The notes beneath the pieces were generated by a model. The model did not search any database and was not told the origin of the DNA. It saw only the letters and a program-made list of their open reading frames with translations. Shown here piece by piece: positions 39,410-51,737 of a DNA stretch of 64,000 bases. The translations under genes were made by a program, and so were the position numbers. The stretch is taken from positions 144,052,741 through 144,116,740 of the forward strand of contig CM043945.1 in NCBI GenBank assembly GCA_014529385.2. The letters are read 5' to 3'. The DNA is from Adiantum capillus-veneris. Taxonomy: Eukaryota > Streptophyta > Polypodiopsida > Polypodiales > Pteridaceae. Within the stretch, counting starts at the first letter, position 1, and every line of letters begins with the position of its first letter.

Positions 39410-39416
39410 TATAAAA
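39410..39416 (+). promoter_or_regulatory. Possible TATA box
   Basis: TATAAAA in the context GCTTGTATAAAAGGCC, about 570 bp before the first candidate exon of the Helitron RPA-like gene. Strong consensus, but its use is inferred from position only. Confidence 0.35.
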
Positions 39417-39481
39417 GGCCAGAAAAATGCAGTGTAATAACAAGCCCTTGTCTCAGCTGGTTGTCATTATGCTGTGTCGTG

Positions 39482-39780
39482 CTTTTGTAGATGTAGTAGC
39501 AAGTCTCAAGTTTTTTTTACTGTTTGAGCTTTTGAGCTATCTATCTAGTGGAAGATTCTCTCTCTGTCCTGCTTTTGTAAATATGCCAGCAAGTCTTTTG
39601 TAGATGTAGCTGCAAGTCTCAAGATCTTTTTACTGTTTCAGCTTTTGACCTATCTACCTAGTGGAAGATTCTCTCTTTGTCCTGCTTTTGTAAACATGCC
39701 AACAAGACGCAATCTTTGTTTTGATGTTTAAGCTTTGAGCTATCACTATTTGGTGGAAGATTCTCTCTTTGCTATCCAAT
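39482..39780. repeat. Three degenerate tandem repeats of about 113 bp
   Basis: Units start at 39482 and 39595 (CTTTTGTAGATGTAG then GCAAGTCTCAAG), with a more diverged third unit from about 39708. Each carries CTAGTGGAAGATTCTCTCT or a close form. Tandem repeats near the ends are common in Helentron-type elements, so this may be the 5' subterminal region. Confidence 0.75.
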
Positions 39781-39976
39781 TTCTATGTCCTGATATGCTG
39801 CAATTCCAAATTTAAATTGACTCGAGTCACCATATGCAAACGAATGTTTTCTTCTACCAAATGCTGTTGAAGAAGTTGTTGTCGCTTGTGACGAGTTGAA
39901 ATTTGCTGAGCATTTGTTGTGGATTAGTTTGAGGGTTTGTGTGTTGTGCCTTAAAGTATCTCGATCCTCTATTATC

Positions 39977-40067
39977 ATGGCATCTGATCGTGGCATTGCC
40001 GTTGGTGGTGAAGGGAGTGCAAGCAATGCCTCGCCCAGCGATGGTGAGAGCATGGACTTCTCTGGAG
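39977..40067 (+). CDS. Candidate first exon of the Helitron RPA-like gene
   Basis: ATG at 39977 in a good context (tcATGGca), followed by 30 codons (MASDRGIAVGGEGSASNASP, then SDGESMDFSG), and a GT donor (ggaG|GTTTGT) after 40067. The Ser/Gly/Asp-rich start is similar in style to disordered N-termini. It lies on the same strand as the RPA-like exons, which begin about 4 kb downstream because another element has been inserted. No homology proves the link. Confidence 0.3.
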
Positions 40068-40129
40068 GTTTGTTTCTTTTCCTCGTCGACGGTTTCTTGT
40101 ATGCTTATGTATGGCGATAATTGATTTAC

Positions 40130-40707
40130 TTGCACTATGCTGGTGTTGGTTTTGATTGTCGGTCCTGGTTTCTTCTTGCTTGTGAGCGACGCACTCAAAA
40201 ACGTTTCTTGCGCTGGCGTTCTTTTCCCGCTCCTGGCGCTTGGTTTCTGTTCTGCTTGCAAGTGATGTACTCGAGACGGTTGCGGTGACATCATTTCATT
40301 CCCTGCTTTTTTGAGGTGGTCCTGCCTACCATGGGCTAGTGTTGCTCCATTTGCTTTTGTTGCATTAGGAGCACCGCTGATTGAGAAGACTGTTTTCTCC
40401 CTTGGCGGATAGGTTTGGCATGTGTTGACGTTGTTTTTGAGCTTAAATTTGTGTTCGGTCATTGCCTCGTCGATGGTGTCTTCCAATGCTTAGCTGTGGT
40501 GATAATTGAGTTACTTGCTCTATGCTAGTGTTGTTTTTTTATTCCTGGTCCTGCTTTCTTTCGGCTTGTGTGCGATGCACTCGAGAACAGTCTTATGCTA
40601 GTATTGTCATCCTGGCTCCTGCTCTGCTGGTTTTTCCCCTACTGCAGGTGATGCAATCGAGATGTTGGCAGTGACATCGTTCGCTGTTTTTTGTGAGGTG
40701 GTCCTGC
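40130..40707. repeat. Imperfect duplication of about 370-400 bp
   Basis: About 40115-40315 (GCGATAATTGATTTACTTGC to GAGGTGGTCCTGC) recurs at about 40497-40707 with many changes. The second copy breaks off exactly where the LTR-like sequence begins, which helps to place that insertion edge. Confidence 0.6.
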
Positions 40708-41385
40708 TGCCCCTTGCTGTATTCACGAAGTAGCTCCTGTGCCACAACCCCAATACGGGCACTATTGAAAACAGGGGACAGCCCCTTGCTGCCCCTCTGA
40801 CCTGCTGCAAGTGTAAGGCATGCAGCCTCCTGTCTGGACTAATCACTGGCAGCACAGCCACCTGCTGTGCGCTCGATAAACAGCCCCGCAAGGCAGCCTG
40901 TCTCTGAAGCAAACCGAGCCCCTCTGTTGGGTCAACTGGCGACCAGCACAGCACCCTACTGTGCTTGACTGAACGGCTCCCTTGGGCGAGTGTATTCCCA
41001 GGCGAGCGCACCCACGACGCCCCGCTCAAAACCTACGTTTTTTGAGTTCTCTGTGTGACTAGCCCACTGCTGGAGCGTTGAACCCGAAGGTTTGATAATT
41101 ATGCATTATGCATGTCCGTAGGAGATAATCCCTTGGGCTTTCGGAATGTGCTTTCACATTTGGCCTCACGACCTACCACTATTAATACACCAAGGGGACT
41201 CGTGCCCACGTAGCATCCCCTCTTGGGTTCTCGTTATGCCTTTCCCTAGGAGAGCCTTCCCACAACGAAGGCCTCTCATCGGTTTGGAGCCCTCGAGGCC
41301 TCGGAGCATGAAGGAGAGCTAGTCTCGAGAGGCGGAGAAGAGGTGGAGGGTCCCGAAATGTTCTACAAAAAAGGGACCCGTAACA
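40708..41385 (-). repeat. Presumed 3' LTR of the truncated element
   Basis: About 678 bp. The right edge at 41385 is set by TGTTACGGGTCC next to the purine tract. The left edge is set approximately by where similarity to the Helitron duplication ends. Confidence 0.5.
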
Positions 41386-43722
41386 CTCACCCCTCCCCCA
41401 AAAAAGCTCGATGTCCTCATCGAGTGCACGTACATTATCCTCAAAGCAATAATCCCCCTCCTCCGGGCGTGGTTTATCTTGTTGAACACCGTGTGCATGT
41501 ACATATCTAGTTTCCTCTACTGCCACAATTTTATTCCAAGCAATCAACCAAAAAAAGTCGTTACATTGCCAACCCCGCATCTTCGATTCGCATGTCGACG
41601 ATCTACCTTGATGGCTCCAGCCAGCGTATAATTTATTTGTTGTCTCGTTACCCTGAGTCCAGTGACTCCATCTCAGCCAATGCCGTCCCATAATCAGAAG
41701 CATGTGTGTATTCATTCTCCCAGCATACCTCTTATCATCCTTGATCTTGCATTTTACCATCGTGGCTCGACTCCCAGCCATTAGCCAATTGATACAGCTC
41801 GGGTGAGGCGCGGGCTGGTGCTCACCGGTGGAGCCCGTGCACCCGTGAAACGAATCGTGTCTTACATCAGCCCTGTCTTCATCGTGTGCTCGTGTCACAT
41901 TTCTTACCTCCGTGCCTTGCTCGTGACTACCCAACCCTTCAAGCATCATCCATACCAAAAATGTTAGCACCATCGGAGTGCCCAATCTACATAATTGGGG
42001 GCCCCATGCCCTGTTTTGCAGTTTCCGAAGTCGGTCACCCGAGTGGTTCATGCGTATTCCTGCACCAGACAGCCTACTTGCTGTCCTCTGTTTAGTCTTG
42101 TTTTGGTCCAGCATAACCTGTTGATATGTATCAGTCCATGTGAGCAATCGTTGGCCCATCGGTTCAAATTCATTTTTCTCATTTCCTGTTCAACCAGCAT
42201 GTTTTTCTCGAGGGGAATTCCATCAGCCATCTGTGGCCCGCATTCGAACAAGCCTATGCTGATCCATTAAGTGCAATTCTTGTCCTTGTACATCCCATCT
42301 ATCAAGGCCCGAAAACGACCCTAATCCTCCTGGCTTAGCCTTGCATCGGCCAAGCGCATTCCGTTGTGCTGTGTTCGGTCATATCATAACCAACACATCA
42401 CAACATTGGCTACCTTCTCCCGAGTCCCATACGACATTCTTCCCACATTTTGTCTCTCCACCTAAGTGGTCCTCGCCATGGAGCCCCAGCCATAAAGCAT
42501 CAAACACCTACTTTCACCTACTTGAAAGACCTCGCAAAGCCGCCCGCTCGGAGGGCCACCATTGGTCATTGCCACAACTTGGCTCAGGGTTCTCTAAAAG
42601 AAACCAGTCATCTCGCATGTCTTCACCGTCAGTAGGCCCTGCTCAATCACATCGAGTACCCCGCTAGGGGGCTCCTTATCCACAAACCCAAGTAGCCCCG
42701 ATCGCCATCCATGACTTTGATGGCTGCCCCGTTCAACATTGCTCCCCGTGAGCATAAGGTCCCAATACCACAACACGAGCATCACAACAAATCTGGGCTC
42801 CATCTCCCAAGACCCCCAATTACTGTCATGTTTGAAACCAAACTCGGCCCATACCATGTTACCTCCCAGCATTTTGCTTGGCTTTCCAGCCCACGTTCCA
42901 CTTGTCCGTGCCATCTTGACCATCGAGGAGATCGTCCATTGTATTGCAGGACTTCTCGGGTAAAGGGACAGCCAGCCCTTTCGTTGCATCATATCTGGCT
43001 TGTCAAGCCAGGCCAAGGGGCTCAAGGTCCTGAAAAAAAATTCAGTCCAAACTTTGCTCCATGGTTTCCATTCAATGGACAGTTCTCCCGTGTATCGAGT
43101 GAGTACAATGATTACGACTAGGGCACTAGTTCCTACTGACCACCGCTCACCTGCCCAAACCATCCGGATAACATACTTGGCTATCCGTTGATTCGCGGGA
43201 CACCTCCGTCAAGGGGAGTTTGAACCCTCCAGCCGCACCACATCTGATCTGTCAAACCAGGTCTGAAAACCCCAGCTCTTAATGACCAAGATTTGTGAAT
43301 ACTTCACGAATGGGCACCTTGCCCCGAGTGACAAACGCGAAACCCGGTGGTTCATTACATCTTCATCAAAGTACAATTGCACGCTCGCCATAATCTACCC
43401 CTGCCTGCCAAGGCGCATACCCGTTGAGATCAACCCCAAAGGTGTTGCCTCTAGTTCCTGCATACACCCCACTCGATGACCCTCTGCCTTTGCTAATCAT
43501 AGCACTAGCATCATGCACATGCAACGGTTGTCCCGTATCCCACAGCCCCAATCTTTTTATTTTCTGGTTATACCTTTCCTGACCCGTCTCTACTTGCAAC
43601 AGCTCACAAACCCCAGTAAGCCCAGCCTCGGGCATCGGTCCTTCATTAGCTTTTGACTTATGCATGTCTACACATGCTCGCATTTCCCCATCGCCTGAGG
43701 GGAGTGAGTCGGCAGGGTCCAC
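41386..43722 (-). other. Internal region with Trp-rich minus-strand open frames of unknown nature
   Basis: Three minus-strand frames cover much of this region: 41182-42159 (325 codons, running into the LTR), 42594-43163 (189 codons) and 43366-43722 (118 codons). They are unusually rich in Trp, Met and Gly (for example MVWAGERWSVGTSALVVI) and match no family I know. The first frame reads through the purine tract into the LTR, and this DNA is GC-rich, which lengthens chance frames. I do not claim that they are genes; at best they are remains of an element-specific ORF. Confidence 0.25.
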
Positions 43723-43843
43723 CTAACGCTCCTTATCATCATCCTCACTTGAGTAACCCACAATCTTGCCACCTGGCTTGCAGGCAGGGTCCACCTAACG
43801 CTCCTTATCATCATCCTCACTTGAGTAACCCGCAATCTTGCCA
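43712..43843. repeat. Tandem duplication, 72-bp unit
   Basis: GCAGGGTCCACCTAACGCTC starts at 43712 and again at 43784; the second unit is cut short at about 43843 and differs at one or two bases. Confidence 0.85.
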
Positions 43844-44090
43844 CGTGAGGGATTTGAAACGTGACATTTTCCAAGATTTAAACAACTTGCTTGCTTGCTC
43901 ATCCAAAAAGAAATCATATTTGGCGCAAGCTTGTTCGCATCCTTTCAAGAGCTTCGTTTCTGCGCCTCGTTCTTTGTTTGCTTTTACGAGTGTGCTGCTT
44001 GTAGGATGTTTTTTACACCCTCTTTGCTTTGCTCAACTAGTCAATGCTATGGTTAATTGGATGCTTCCTTTTCTTTTCCTCCTGCAGAGC

Positions 44091-46001
44091 TGCGCAGGTT
44101 CGTGAGTCTCCTCCATGTCCTGCAAGCAAACGTTCATCGTACCTGGTGGTGTCAAGCTCTGTCGGCTCGCCCCCAAATCCGGGCTTCGAGGAAATCATAT
44201 CTGGGAAGAGGTGTAGGCGTGCCTTGCTTCAAGGAAGCCTTGCTATCGATCCCGCTAGCAGTGCAGGTATGGCCAGTGTGCAGAATCATTCTTTGTGGAA
44301 CAGGCTTGACGTGTCTGCGATGTTCTTTGCTGCAATGCACTCTTGAGTGTTGAGTTGTGTTAAGATGGTGCTCTGCTTTTTTTTGCAGGCAAAGGATACT
44401 CTCCACTAGGGGAGGAGTGCGCACAAGCACTGTCTTCATCTCAACAACAACTTCCTTGCCCAACTCACGAATTAAGCAAAGGTGCAGCCTCATTTCTGAA
44501 GTTAGCCAATCTTCAGCTGCTCACAATGTCTTGGACAACGGCAAGCTACTGGACAAAGGGAAAAGCCTGTTAGTCAAGGAAACCTTGCTGCTATTCGTGA
44601 TTAGCAATATAGATGAGGGTAGTAAACCTTTCTCCATAGAGGGAAGAATCTTGAATTGGTATGACACATACCGTTCCATCTCCCCTGGGCAAAAGAAAAA
44701 TGCACGTTACTTCAAATTTGACATCGTCGATGCCGATTGCATCGACACAATCACGGTACATCATCGTGTGGATCCCTTCATTGAGACCTACACCAGGAAG
44801 CTCAAGATCGGCTTGTTCGTTAGGATTGACTGTCCTCTTGTGAGGGCTAAAAACCATAATGATGTTGGGTCAGCTTTGTTCTCCTTGCATGTCGGTGCGT
44901 TGACAACCATTCGACCTTGTGACCCATTCCTTGTTTCTTTAGCTTTCTATCCTGAGACCAAGATAAGCACATTTCTTGCTGACGCTACAATTTCCGAGAC
45001 TACTAGCCCATGTCCACCCTTAGCGACACTGGCGTTTGTTGTCTTGCAAAGTTGTAATGACAATTGGCACTACATTTGGGGATTTGGTTGTTGCTGATGG
45101 ACTGACCCCAGACGACAAAGCAGTTGTACGTATCAGAAGCATTGGCTTCAACGTTTATTTCTTTCGATGTTGACAAACCTTTTGTCATATGTAGGTGAGC
45201 TTTGTCAACTCTCAAAAGCATGACTATGATCGAGTCATGGCCGAGATGGCTAGGGAGGACATTGTTATGTTTGTGGCTAGGAATATTGGCCTCCTTGTTG
45301 GCAAAGTGCGCACATTGTTTGTTCTAGACGTCACAACTTTGGCCCCCGTGCGAGGATCACGCTTAAAACAAGAATTGACCACAACATTTCATAGACAATG
45401 TGAGATTCTCGGCTACAATAGAGAGGTGACTTTGCATGCTTTGTGCTCAACCAGATAAAGACATCTTTAGTGGTCTTTACATGTTTGTTTTTTTTGTAGG
45501 TTGTGGGGACTTTGTGCTTTGTGAACTTCAATAGAGCTCTTTTGCATTCCCAGTGCTCAGTTTGTGACTCGCGGAAGGTGAAGAAGGTTGAAGGCCGACC
45601 ATGTTGTTCTCTTTGTGATAAAGATCACGTCATCAACACGACTGTCAGGCTGGAGGCACAGATCCGAAGCAGCATTGACAAACATGCTGTGACAGTTCAA
45701 GTGTTAGGGTCTATGGTGGATCGCCTTCTGGCCTTGCCAAGGAGCTTTAAGGAGGTCTACATGGAGAGCATTCCAGAGGCGAGGGATATCTTATCGACAT
45801 CTATTGTCGAGTGTGTGTTCAAAATTGGCACAAATGGGTCTATGATATCTTTCAATCCTCCGTTGGAAACCTAGATGCTTTGAGAGCATGGATTTCCATA
45901 GCTTTTGGCCTTTCACCACGAATAACTATGCTTCCTTACCTAGATCCCTCTACAATCGATGAACTAAATTTTGGCTTGTCCATTGTATATCCAAGTTCAT
46001 A
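44091..46001 (+). pseudogene. RPA1-like single-strand DNA-binding protein of the Helitron
   Basis: Helitrons often carry an RPA70-like gene, thought to protect single-stranded intermediates. Exon-like pieces follow tgcag acceptors: 44091 onwards (VVSSSVGSPPNPGFEEIISG) and about 44390 onwards (GKGYSPLGEECAQALSSSQQ). A frameshift leads into an OB-fold segment (44570-44930: SIEGRILNWYDTYRSISP, RYFKFDIVDADCIDTITVHH, LKIGLFVRIDC). Further pieces lie at about 45048-45160 (TIGTTFGDLVVADGL) and, after an intron ending cag near 45194, at 45195-45450. From 45503 comes the zinc-ribbon part that resembles RPA DNA-binding domain C: CSVC, then CCSLCDKDHVINTTVRLEAQ. A frameshift near 45860 carries the end to 46001. 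Exon borders are approximate and at least two frame breaks are present. Confidence 0.65.
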
Positions 46002-46103
46002 AGAAAATGGTATCCTGCTTTTGAGCGTTGTTGTCGTGGTGTCTCTCCATAACTCGCTTTCTACTCTTCCTTCCTCTCCATCTTGTCAACCTTCCAAAGC
46101 ATA

Positions 46104-46104
<1 letters not shown>

Positions 46105-46177
<73 letters not shown>

Positions 46178-46191
46178 CACACACAAACAAA
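46105..46191. repeat. (CT)n microsatellite with short CA end
   Basis: About 67 bp of CT followed by a short CA-rich run, between the RPA-like and Rep-helicase genes. It extends the next reading frame artificially upstream as Leu-Ser repeats. Confidence 0.95.
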
Positions 46192-46235
46192 CACACAAGA
46201 CGGCTGAATATTTGCAATCTTCGCGTGCCTTTGCA

Positions 46236-49200
46236 ATGACTCAGTTGCCCAAATGCGATCTCGATATCGTTTTTACGTCACAGTTTTCGAACTATTTAGA
46301 CATCTTCCTCGTGCTACACCATCTCCAAAATTTAACAGGTGCATCGCATGACCTTATATCAAATTTTCTCAACGACTTGTTTGAGAGCTTCTTGCTTGAA
46401 AGACATGCTGTCCCGGGTGCATGCCTCTTCTTCCCTTCTGACAGGGCCACTAGCGTAATGACAGCCACAGAATTCTCGTCTTTGTATTCAACATGCACCA
46501 ATTCACTTGCCCTTAGCCTCGACGTGTTAACAACCTGTGCTTGCTTTGCGAGCTGTAGGTTAAAAGTGTATTTGAAAAGAAATGGAAGCATGAGAACAAT
46601 CATCTTGGGGATGCCATCAAAACCATTTCTTGCAAAGGGCATTATGCTCTTCGAAACAAGCAATGGCATCGCATACCTTCCCACCTTCACAACGTGCTCA
46701 AGCCGTGCATGTGTTGGATGGAAAGAAGATGAGGTGGCCACTTTGCATCAGCTATCCTTGTTGCATGAGGCTTTGCCTGATGTTGAGGTGGTCCGCATGT
46801 TCCTGGCCAAGCACCCACACACATTGCACACAACCCAGGCCGTGAAATGCAAGCTTTCACGCCTGAAGAAAGAGAAGGGCTTGGTCACTGGTGCTCAGAT
46901 ACGACGCACCCATGCCAGGTTGATCAAGCTGATTAAGAGATACAACAAAAGTATAAAGGACAAGCCCATTACACCGTGCGAAAAATGTGGACAGTTGCTA
47001 TTCCGACGCTAGCTAACATGTCAGCTTCTCCCTTCAGTTGTGGAATCCACTTCGAGGAAGTGAAGACGCTATGGGGATGTGTACGTCTGCAGCCAGTGCA
47101 AGAAACACTTGACATTAAGCGATAGCAATCACCTGTGGAGATTGCAAGAGACAGGGTTCAATCCAATGCTTCTCTTTGTGTCAGATCTAGACCCCGTAGA
47201 GGCACGCTTGGTCTCCATTCGTATCCCCTTCACCAAGATACGTGATTGGATATATGATGGTCAGTATGGGCTTAGAGGTAGCGTTGTCAATGTGCTTGCC
47301 AACTTGGAGAAGAGCCAGGATGTGCTGCCTCGCTTCATTGAGGATGAGGCTTCTGTCCTTGTGGGAATTAAACGGAAACTCGAATACGATAGATGTTACC
47401 TAAGCGGTGTTGTGCGACCCCTGCTCACAATGTGTGCAACCGCTACGCTGTTGTCCACACCACTCTACACAAGAGAAGGTGTCACCATCAACGACAAGTG
47501 GCTTGCATACCTTTCTAGTCTAAGTATGACTCCTGCAAATACCCTTAACGACAATGCGCACGATGTTGAGCTTGAGGATGAACAGATTGATGTCATGCTT
47601 CATGGGGTCACAAGTGCGGAAGAGGTTGTCAATTACAGTGGAAAGATTCTTCATGTTGCACCTTGCGAGGGCAATTCACCGTTGAGCATCTTCACGGACC
47701 AGTATTGCGAGGAGTTGAGCTTCCCAACTCTTTTCTTCGGGTCCCCTAAAAGATATAGAGAAGCCACAACCAAAGATTATCAAACGATTGCAAAGTGGGA
47801 GCTCCTGAACGGCGACAAAAGATTTGCCCTAGACATCGAGAATTTACTTTTCAAGTCTATCAGAATCATGTCACAACAAGTTGCTTCCTCTGTTTGGGTG
47901 CAAATGCACAAGGAAAAGCTAGGAGGTGCAGTGTTGACTGCAAGGCAAGTTGTAGAAGACACAAACATAGAGAGGCTTCTCAACTCAAGGTTAGGCTTTA
48001 GAGACTTTGAGGCACTGCGCACATCCCCCGACTACAAGGAAAAGATGAAAAAAAATGTCTTCACAATGATCTGGAAACTTAAACCGCCTACATTTTTTGT
48101 CACGTTCTCCTCCGCAGAGCAAAGATGGAAAGAACTTCTTGCTGCACTTGAGAAGTTAGTCCCACTGAGCCAAGAGCCTGGGGAGAGTCTGAGCTCATAC
48201 CAGCGTCACCTCATTCATGCCGATCCCATTACAACTGCTCGTTTCTACGTCAATAGGTTCAACGCAATGAAACGGTTGTTGCGCACTGATTCCTCCATAT
48301 GTGGCAAAATACGAGACTACTTTTTCATCACGGAGTTCCAAAGTTGCGGTAGCCAACATGATCATGGTTTGTTGTGGCTAGAAAATGCTCCATCATTCAC
48401 AACACACTCAGATCAAGATATTGTATTGTTTGTACATACCCACATTAGCACAGATAGATCCATCTTGCCCAATGACCTTTTTGAAGCTTACAAGCACAAG
48501 CATCATAAGACTTGCCAAAAGAAGAGCAAAAGTTGTCGTTTTGGATTTCCACGTTTTCCCATGCCATTCACAACTATTATCCGACAAGGAATACTTGAGG
48601 CGAACATAGCTAGACAAGGTAAGCTTTACTTGCAACAAATCGAAAAACAACTCATGCAAATTGATTTACAAAATGCCCTTACATTTGAAGAATGGCTAGA
48701 ACAAGTACAAATCTTTATGGAACAGTACTTGCTTGCATTGCAAGCAACTATCTCACGACCCACTATTTTCCTCAAGCACAAACCAAGCGATATATTCACA
48801 AAAAACTTCAACAAATCAATAGATTCACTTTGAAATGCAAACACAGATATACAGTTTGGGCTAAACGCACATGGAGTTACGAGCTATTGCACCTCATACA
48901 TTACAAAAATGGACAATACATTAATAGGAGCAATCAAGGCACAAGTTGATCACTGTGTTGCAAACAATGCAACAACGTTAGAGAGACTACGAAAAGTTGG
49001 TAGCACAATCCTTAACATACAGAAAATTAGTTCACAGCAAGTTGCTTACATATGTCTCTCGCTTCCATTGCATAGCTCCTCTAGAGAATTCATATACATA
49101 AATACTAATCCACCTGAAGAGCGTGATCTCGTTCTTAAAAAAAAGAACGCCTTGCAAAAAATGCACCCCGACATAATAGAAATCTTCTCTGCCTCCATCA

Positions 49201-51737
49201 TTGACAAATATGTCTCCATACCACACTCGTTCTTTGCCATGTGCTCGGCCCAGTTCGCTTCCACAAACAAAAATCCCTCCAGTCCTGACACATTGCTGCG
49301 GAGGGCACGCATCGTACGGTATGTTAGGTACAATAAAGCCAAAGACCCTGACAACCACTATAGAGAACAATGCCTTCTCTCTTGCCGTGGTTAAGCCATG
49401 AGAATGAGCACCTACCCAAAGGTTCGTCTTGGATCGATGTCTACACTTCGAACATTGAGACAGTAAAAAACAATGAATCACACTTCGTTGTCGAACCATC
49501 TCCACTCGACAGATTTGCAACAGCTATCACAACCTCACGCGACACGAGAAGTGTAAGTTCCTTGAATGATTCTGACAATGCCAACGTGATGATCAACACC
49601 CCATCAAAGCAACCGACAAAGAAACCATTTGCTTTGCATTTTTCCAAACATATTGGCATGACCAATGAGGATTTCCACACATCAATAATGAAGCTAAACC
49701 CACAACAGCGACTCATCCTCGATGATGTCATGCTTAAAAAACACATAGCGCCATCAGAAAAGATACATCTCTTCCTCAAAGGTGGAGCAGGCACTGGAAA
49801 AACATTCACGTTGCTCTTGCTAGTCGAAGCCCTCATTCGTTTCTACACGCATAAGTCGGGCCACAATGCTGACTTTCCTAAGGCACTCTTGATAGCATAA
49901 ACATGCAAGGCAGCATTCAACATTGGTGGTACAACTATACACTCGGCTTTACATTTGCCTTTGATAACTACGACACACACAAGCCTCAGAGCAGAAAAGC
50001 TAGATGCATTGTCCTTACTTTATCAAGACTTGGAGCTTGTAGTGTTTGATGAAGTCTCCTTGATAGGATCAAGTGTCTTCTCATTGGCTGACTCATGTCT
50101 TCGTGCCATCAAGAGAAAACACGACCAACCTTTTGGTGGCCTTGATGTCATACTCTGTGGTGACCTCTGCCAAACTAGCCCAGTCAAAGACTCTTGGATA
50201 TTCACAAGCAAGCAGCCTCTTCTCGAGGCGGTTACACCTTCGTACTGGCATGAATTCCCTAAGTGCTACGAACTAACGATGACAATGAGAAAAACCGATG
50301 GATAGTTTATAGAGGTGCTCAATCGAATGAGAATTGGCTCACACACCAGCAACGACCTTGCATACATTAACACCTCCTTCCACAGAGAGTTGCTTGCTGA
50401 CATAACCATATCACACCTATTCTACTCTAACAAGGCAAAGGATGAACACAATGAAAAGGTCTTCGCACAATTGCCCGGTGAGCCACACATATTCAAAGCG
50501 ATTGACAAGCGTGCCGCTTCTTGCAGCAAAACAATAGCAATTCCATTGGATGAAAGACACACTGTGGGTCTCCAAGCAACATTGTGTCTGAAGCCAGGCC
50601 AAGTGGTCGAGCTATGCACTGGAAATTTGAACATTCTCGACGGCCTCGTCAACGGTGCAGAAGGCGTCTACAAGCTCTGCACTACATTCTCTGGATTCAT
50701 TTCACCAACCCTAGCATAGGGCAAAAACAAAGGTATGACCACCGTCATCTTCGCAAACCACTCACATTGCCTGGTTGGACGCCAATTCTCCGCATCACAC
50801 ACGAATTCCAAATTGGCAAGAACTACTTCAACACCCTCACACGCAAGCAATTCCCAGTTCAGCCTGTTGCGGCCCGCACAATTCACCGATCGCAAGGGCT
50901 TACACTCAACACACTGGTTTTCAACCCCAAAGGGATTAGGTCTCACGGCCTCGCATACACTGCTCTCACACGGATTCGTGACACTGCAAATCTATATTTG
51001 GTGGAGAGCTTGTTGCCCTGCAACATTCGCACCGACGCATCTGTCCTCAAAGAGCTCCACAGGTTGAGAACAGAAGTAGCTTATTCCCCCGTCCAAAAAC
51101 AGCTGCATCTCCACCACGATACAAATTACATTGTGCAATGTTTGAACGTCGTCTCCCTTGGAAAGCATGCAAACGATATCATCCACGACAAACGCCTAAT
51201 GGCCTCCAACGTCCTCTACCTGCAAGAGACTCGACAACATGTGACAACCATTCCAAGCTTCCACAGCATATCCTCAACACAACTACACGGCATCTCCATT
51301 CTCCGTAAAGACAACCTAATACCTACACAAATACACATCTGCATCAATCAAACACTTGAAACGAACCATGTAACTTTCCACCGCGCCAACAAGTGCCTGG
51401 CGACAGTCATTTCACTCTACAGGGCACTGACATCATCGCTCCCACGTTCGTGCATAGCATCTCCAATCTTCTTGATTCAACCCGCACCATGTGACCACTA
51501 ATCATAATGGGAGATTTCAACATTAACGCACTTGAGGAAACTAGTACATATAGAACCCTTTCCAACCTCATTCTCCAGCACGGGCTCCACCAATTGATAC
51601 ACCATCCAACCACAGTACACAACTCTATGCTAAACCATGTATGGGTTAGCAATGACCTACCGCAAACCATGTCTGACACTAACTACAACTATTGGTCCAA
51701 CCACTCCACTACATCCCTCCTCATCGCCAAAAATTGA
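46236..51737 (+). pseudogene. Helentron Rep-helicase-endonuclease protein, broken
   Basis: This is the replicase of a rolling-circle transposon. I start it at the ATG at 46236 (MTQLPKCDLDIVF). One frame runs to 49394 with stops at 47010, 47061 and 48831. In it: a zinc ribbon (CEKCGQLLF...CSQCKKHL), a DUF6570-like segment (47160-47340), the Rep HUH motif in CGSQHDHGLLWLE (about 48345-48383), the Cys/His block CRFGFPRFPM, and the two-Tyr motif in SYCTSYITK (Tyr at 48885 and 48897). A frameshift near 49380 leads to the Pif1-type helicase: GGAGTGKT (49781-49804), FDEVS, GDLCQ, then after another shift RTIHRSQGLTL and YTALTRIRD. Stops lie near 49898 and 50303. From about 51130 an exonuclease/endonuclease/phosphatase domain follows: CLNVVSLGKHANDII, VLYLQETRQ, MGDFNI (51507-51524) and YWSNHSTT, where the usual SDH has Asn for Asp. 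Confidence 0.9.

Larger units (their letters stand above)
40708..43850 (-). mobile_element. Truncated LTR retrotransposon inserted in the Helitron
   Basis: On the minus strand, a purine tract TTTTTTGGGGGAGGGGTGAG (41386-41405) is followed immediately by TGTTACGGGTCC, the start of a 3' LTR, which then runs left to about 40708. To the right is about 2.4 kb of internal sequence with a 72-bp duplication near its end. The matching 5' LTR (it should end GGACCCGTAACA on the plus strand) is not found, so the element is incomplete; both outer limits are approximate. No gag or polymerase motif is visible. Confidence 0.55.

Noticed and set aside
39854-40486. 210-codon minus-strand open frame
   Set aside because: It lies antisense to the candidate first exon and to an imperfect DNA duplication, and has no family motif; a chance frame is more likely.
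41182-42159. 325-codon minus-strand frame as a certain gene
   Set aside because: It runs through a polypurine tract into an LTR in GC-rich DNA. Kept only as a low-confidence note under the truncated element.
46083-46235. Upstream start of the Rep-helicase frame at 46083
   Set aside because: The added residues are the translated (CT)n array; the ATG at 46236 is followed directly by ordinary protein sequence.
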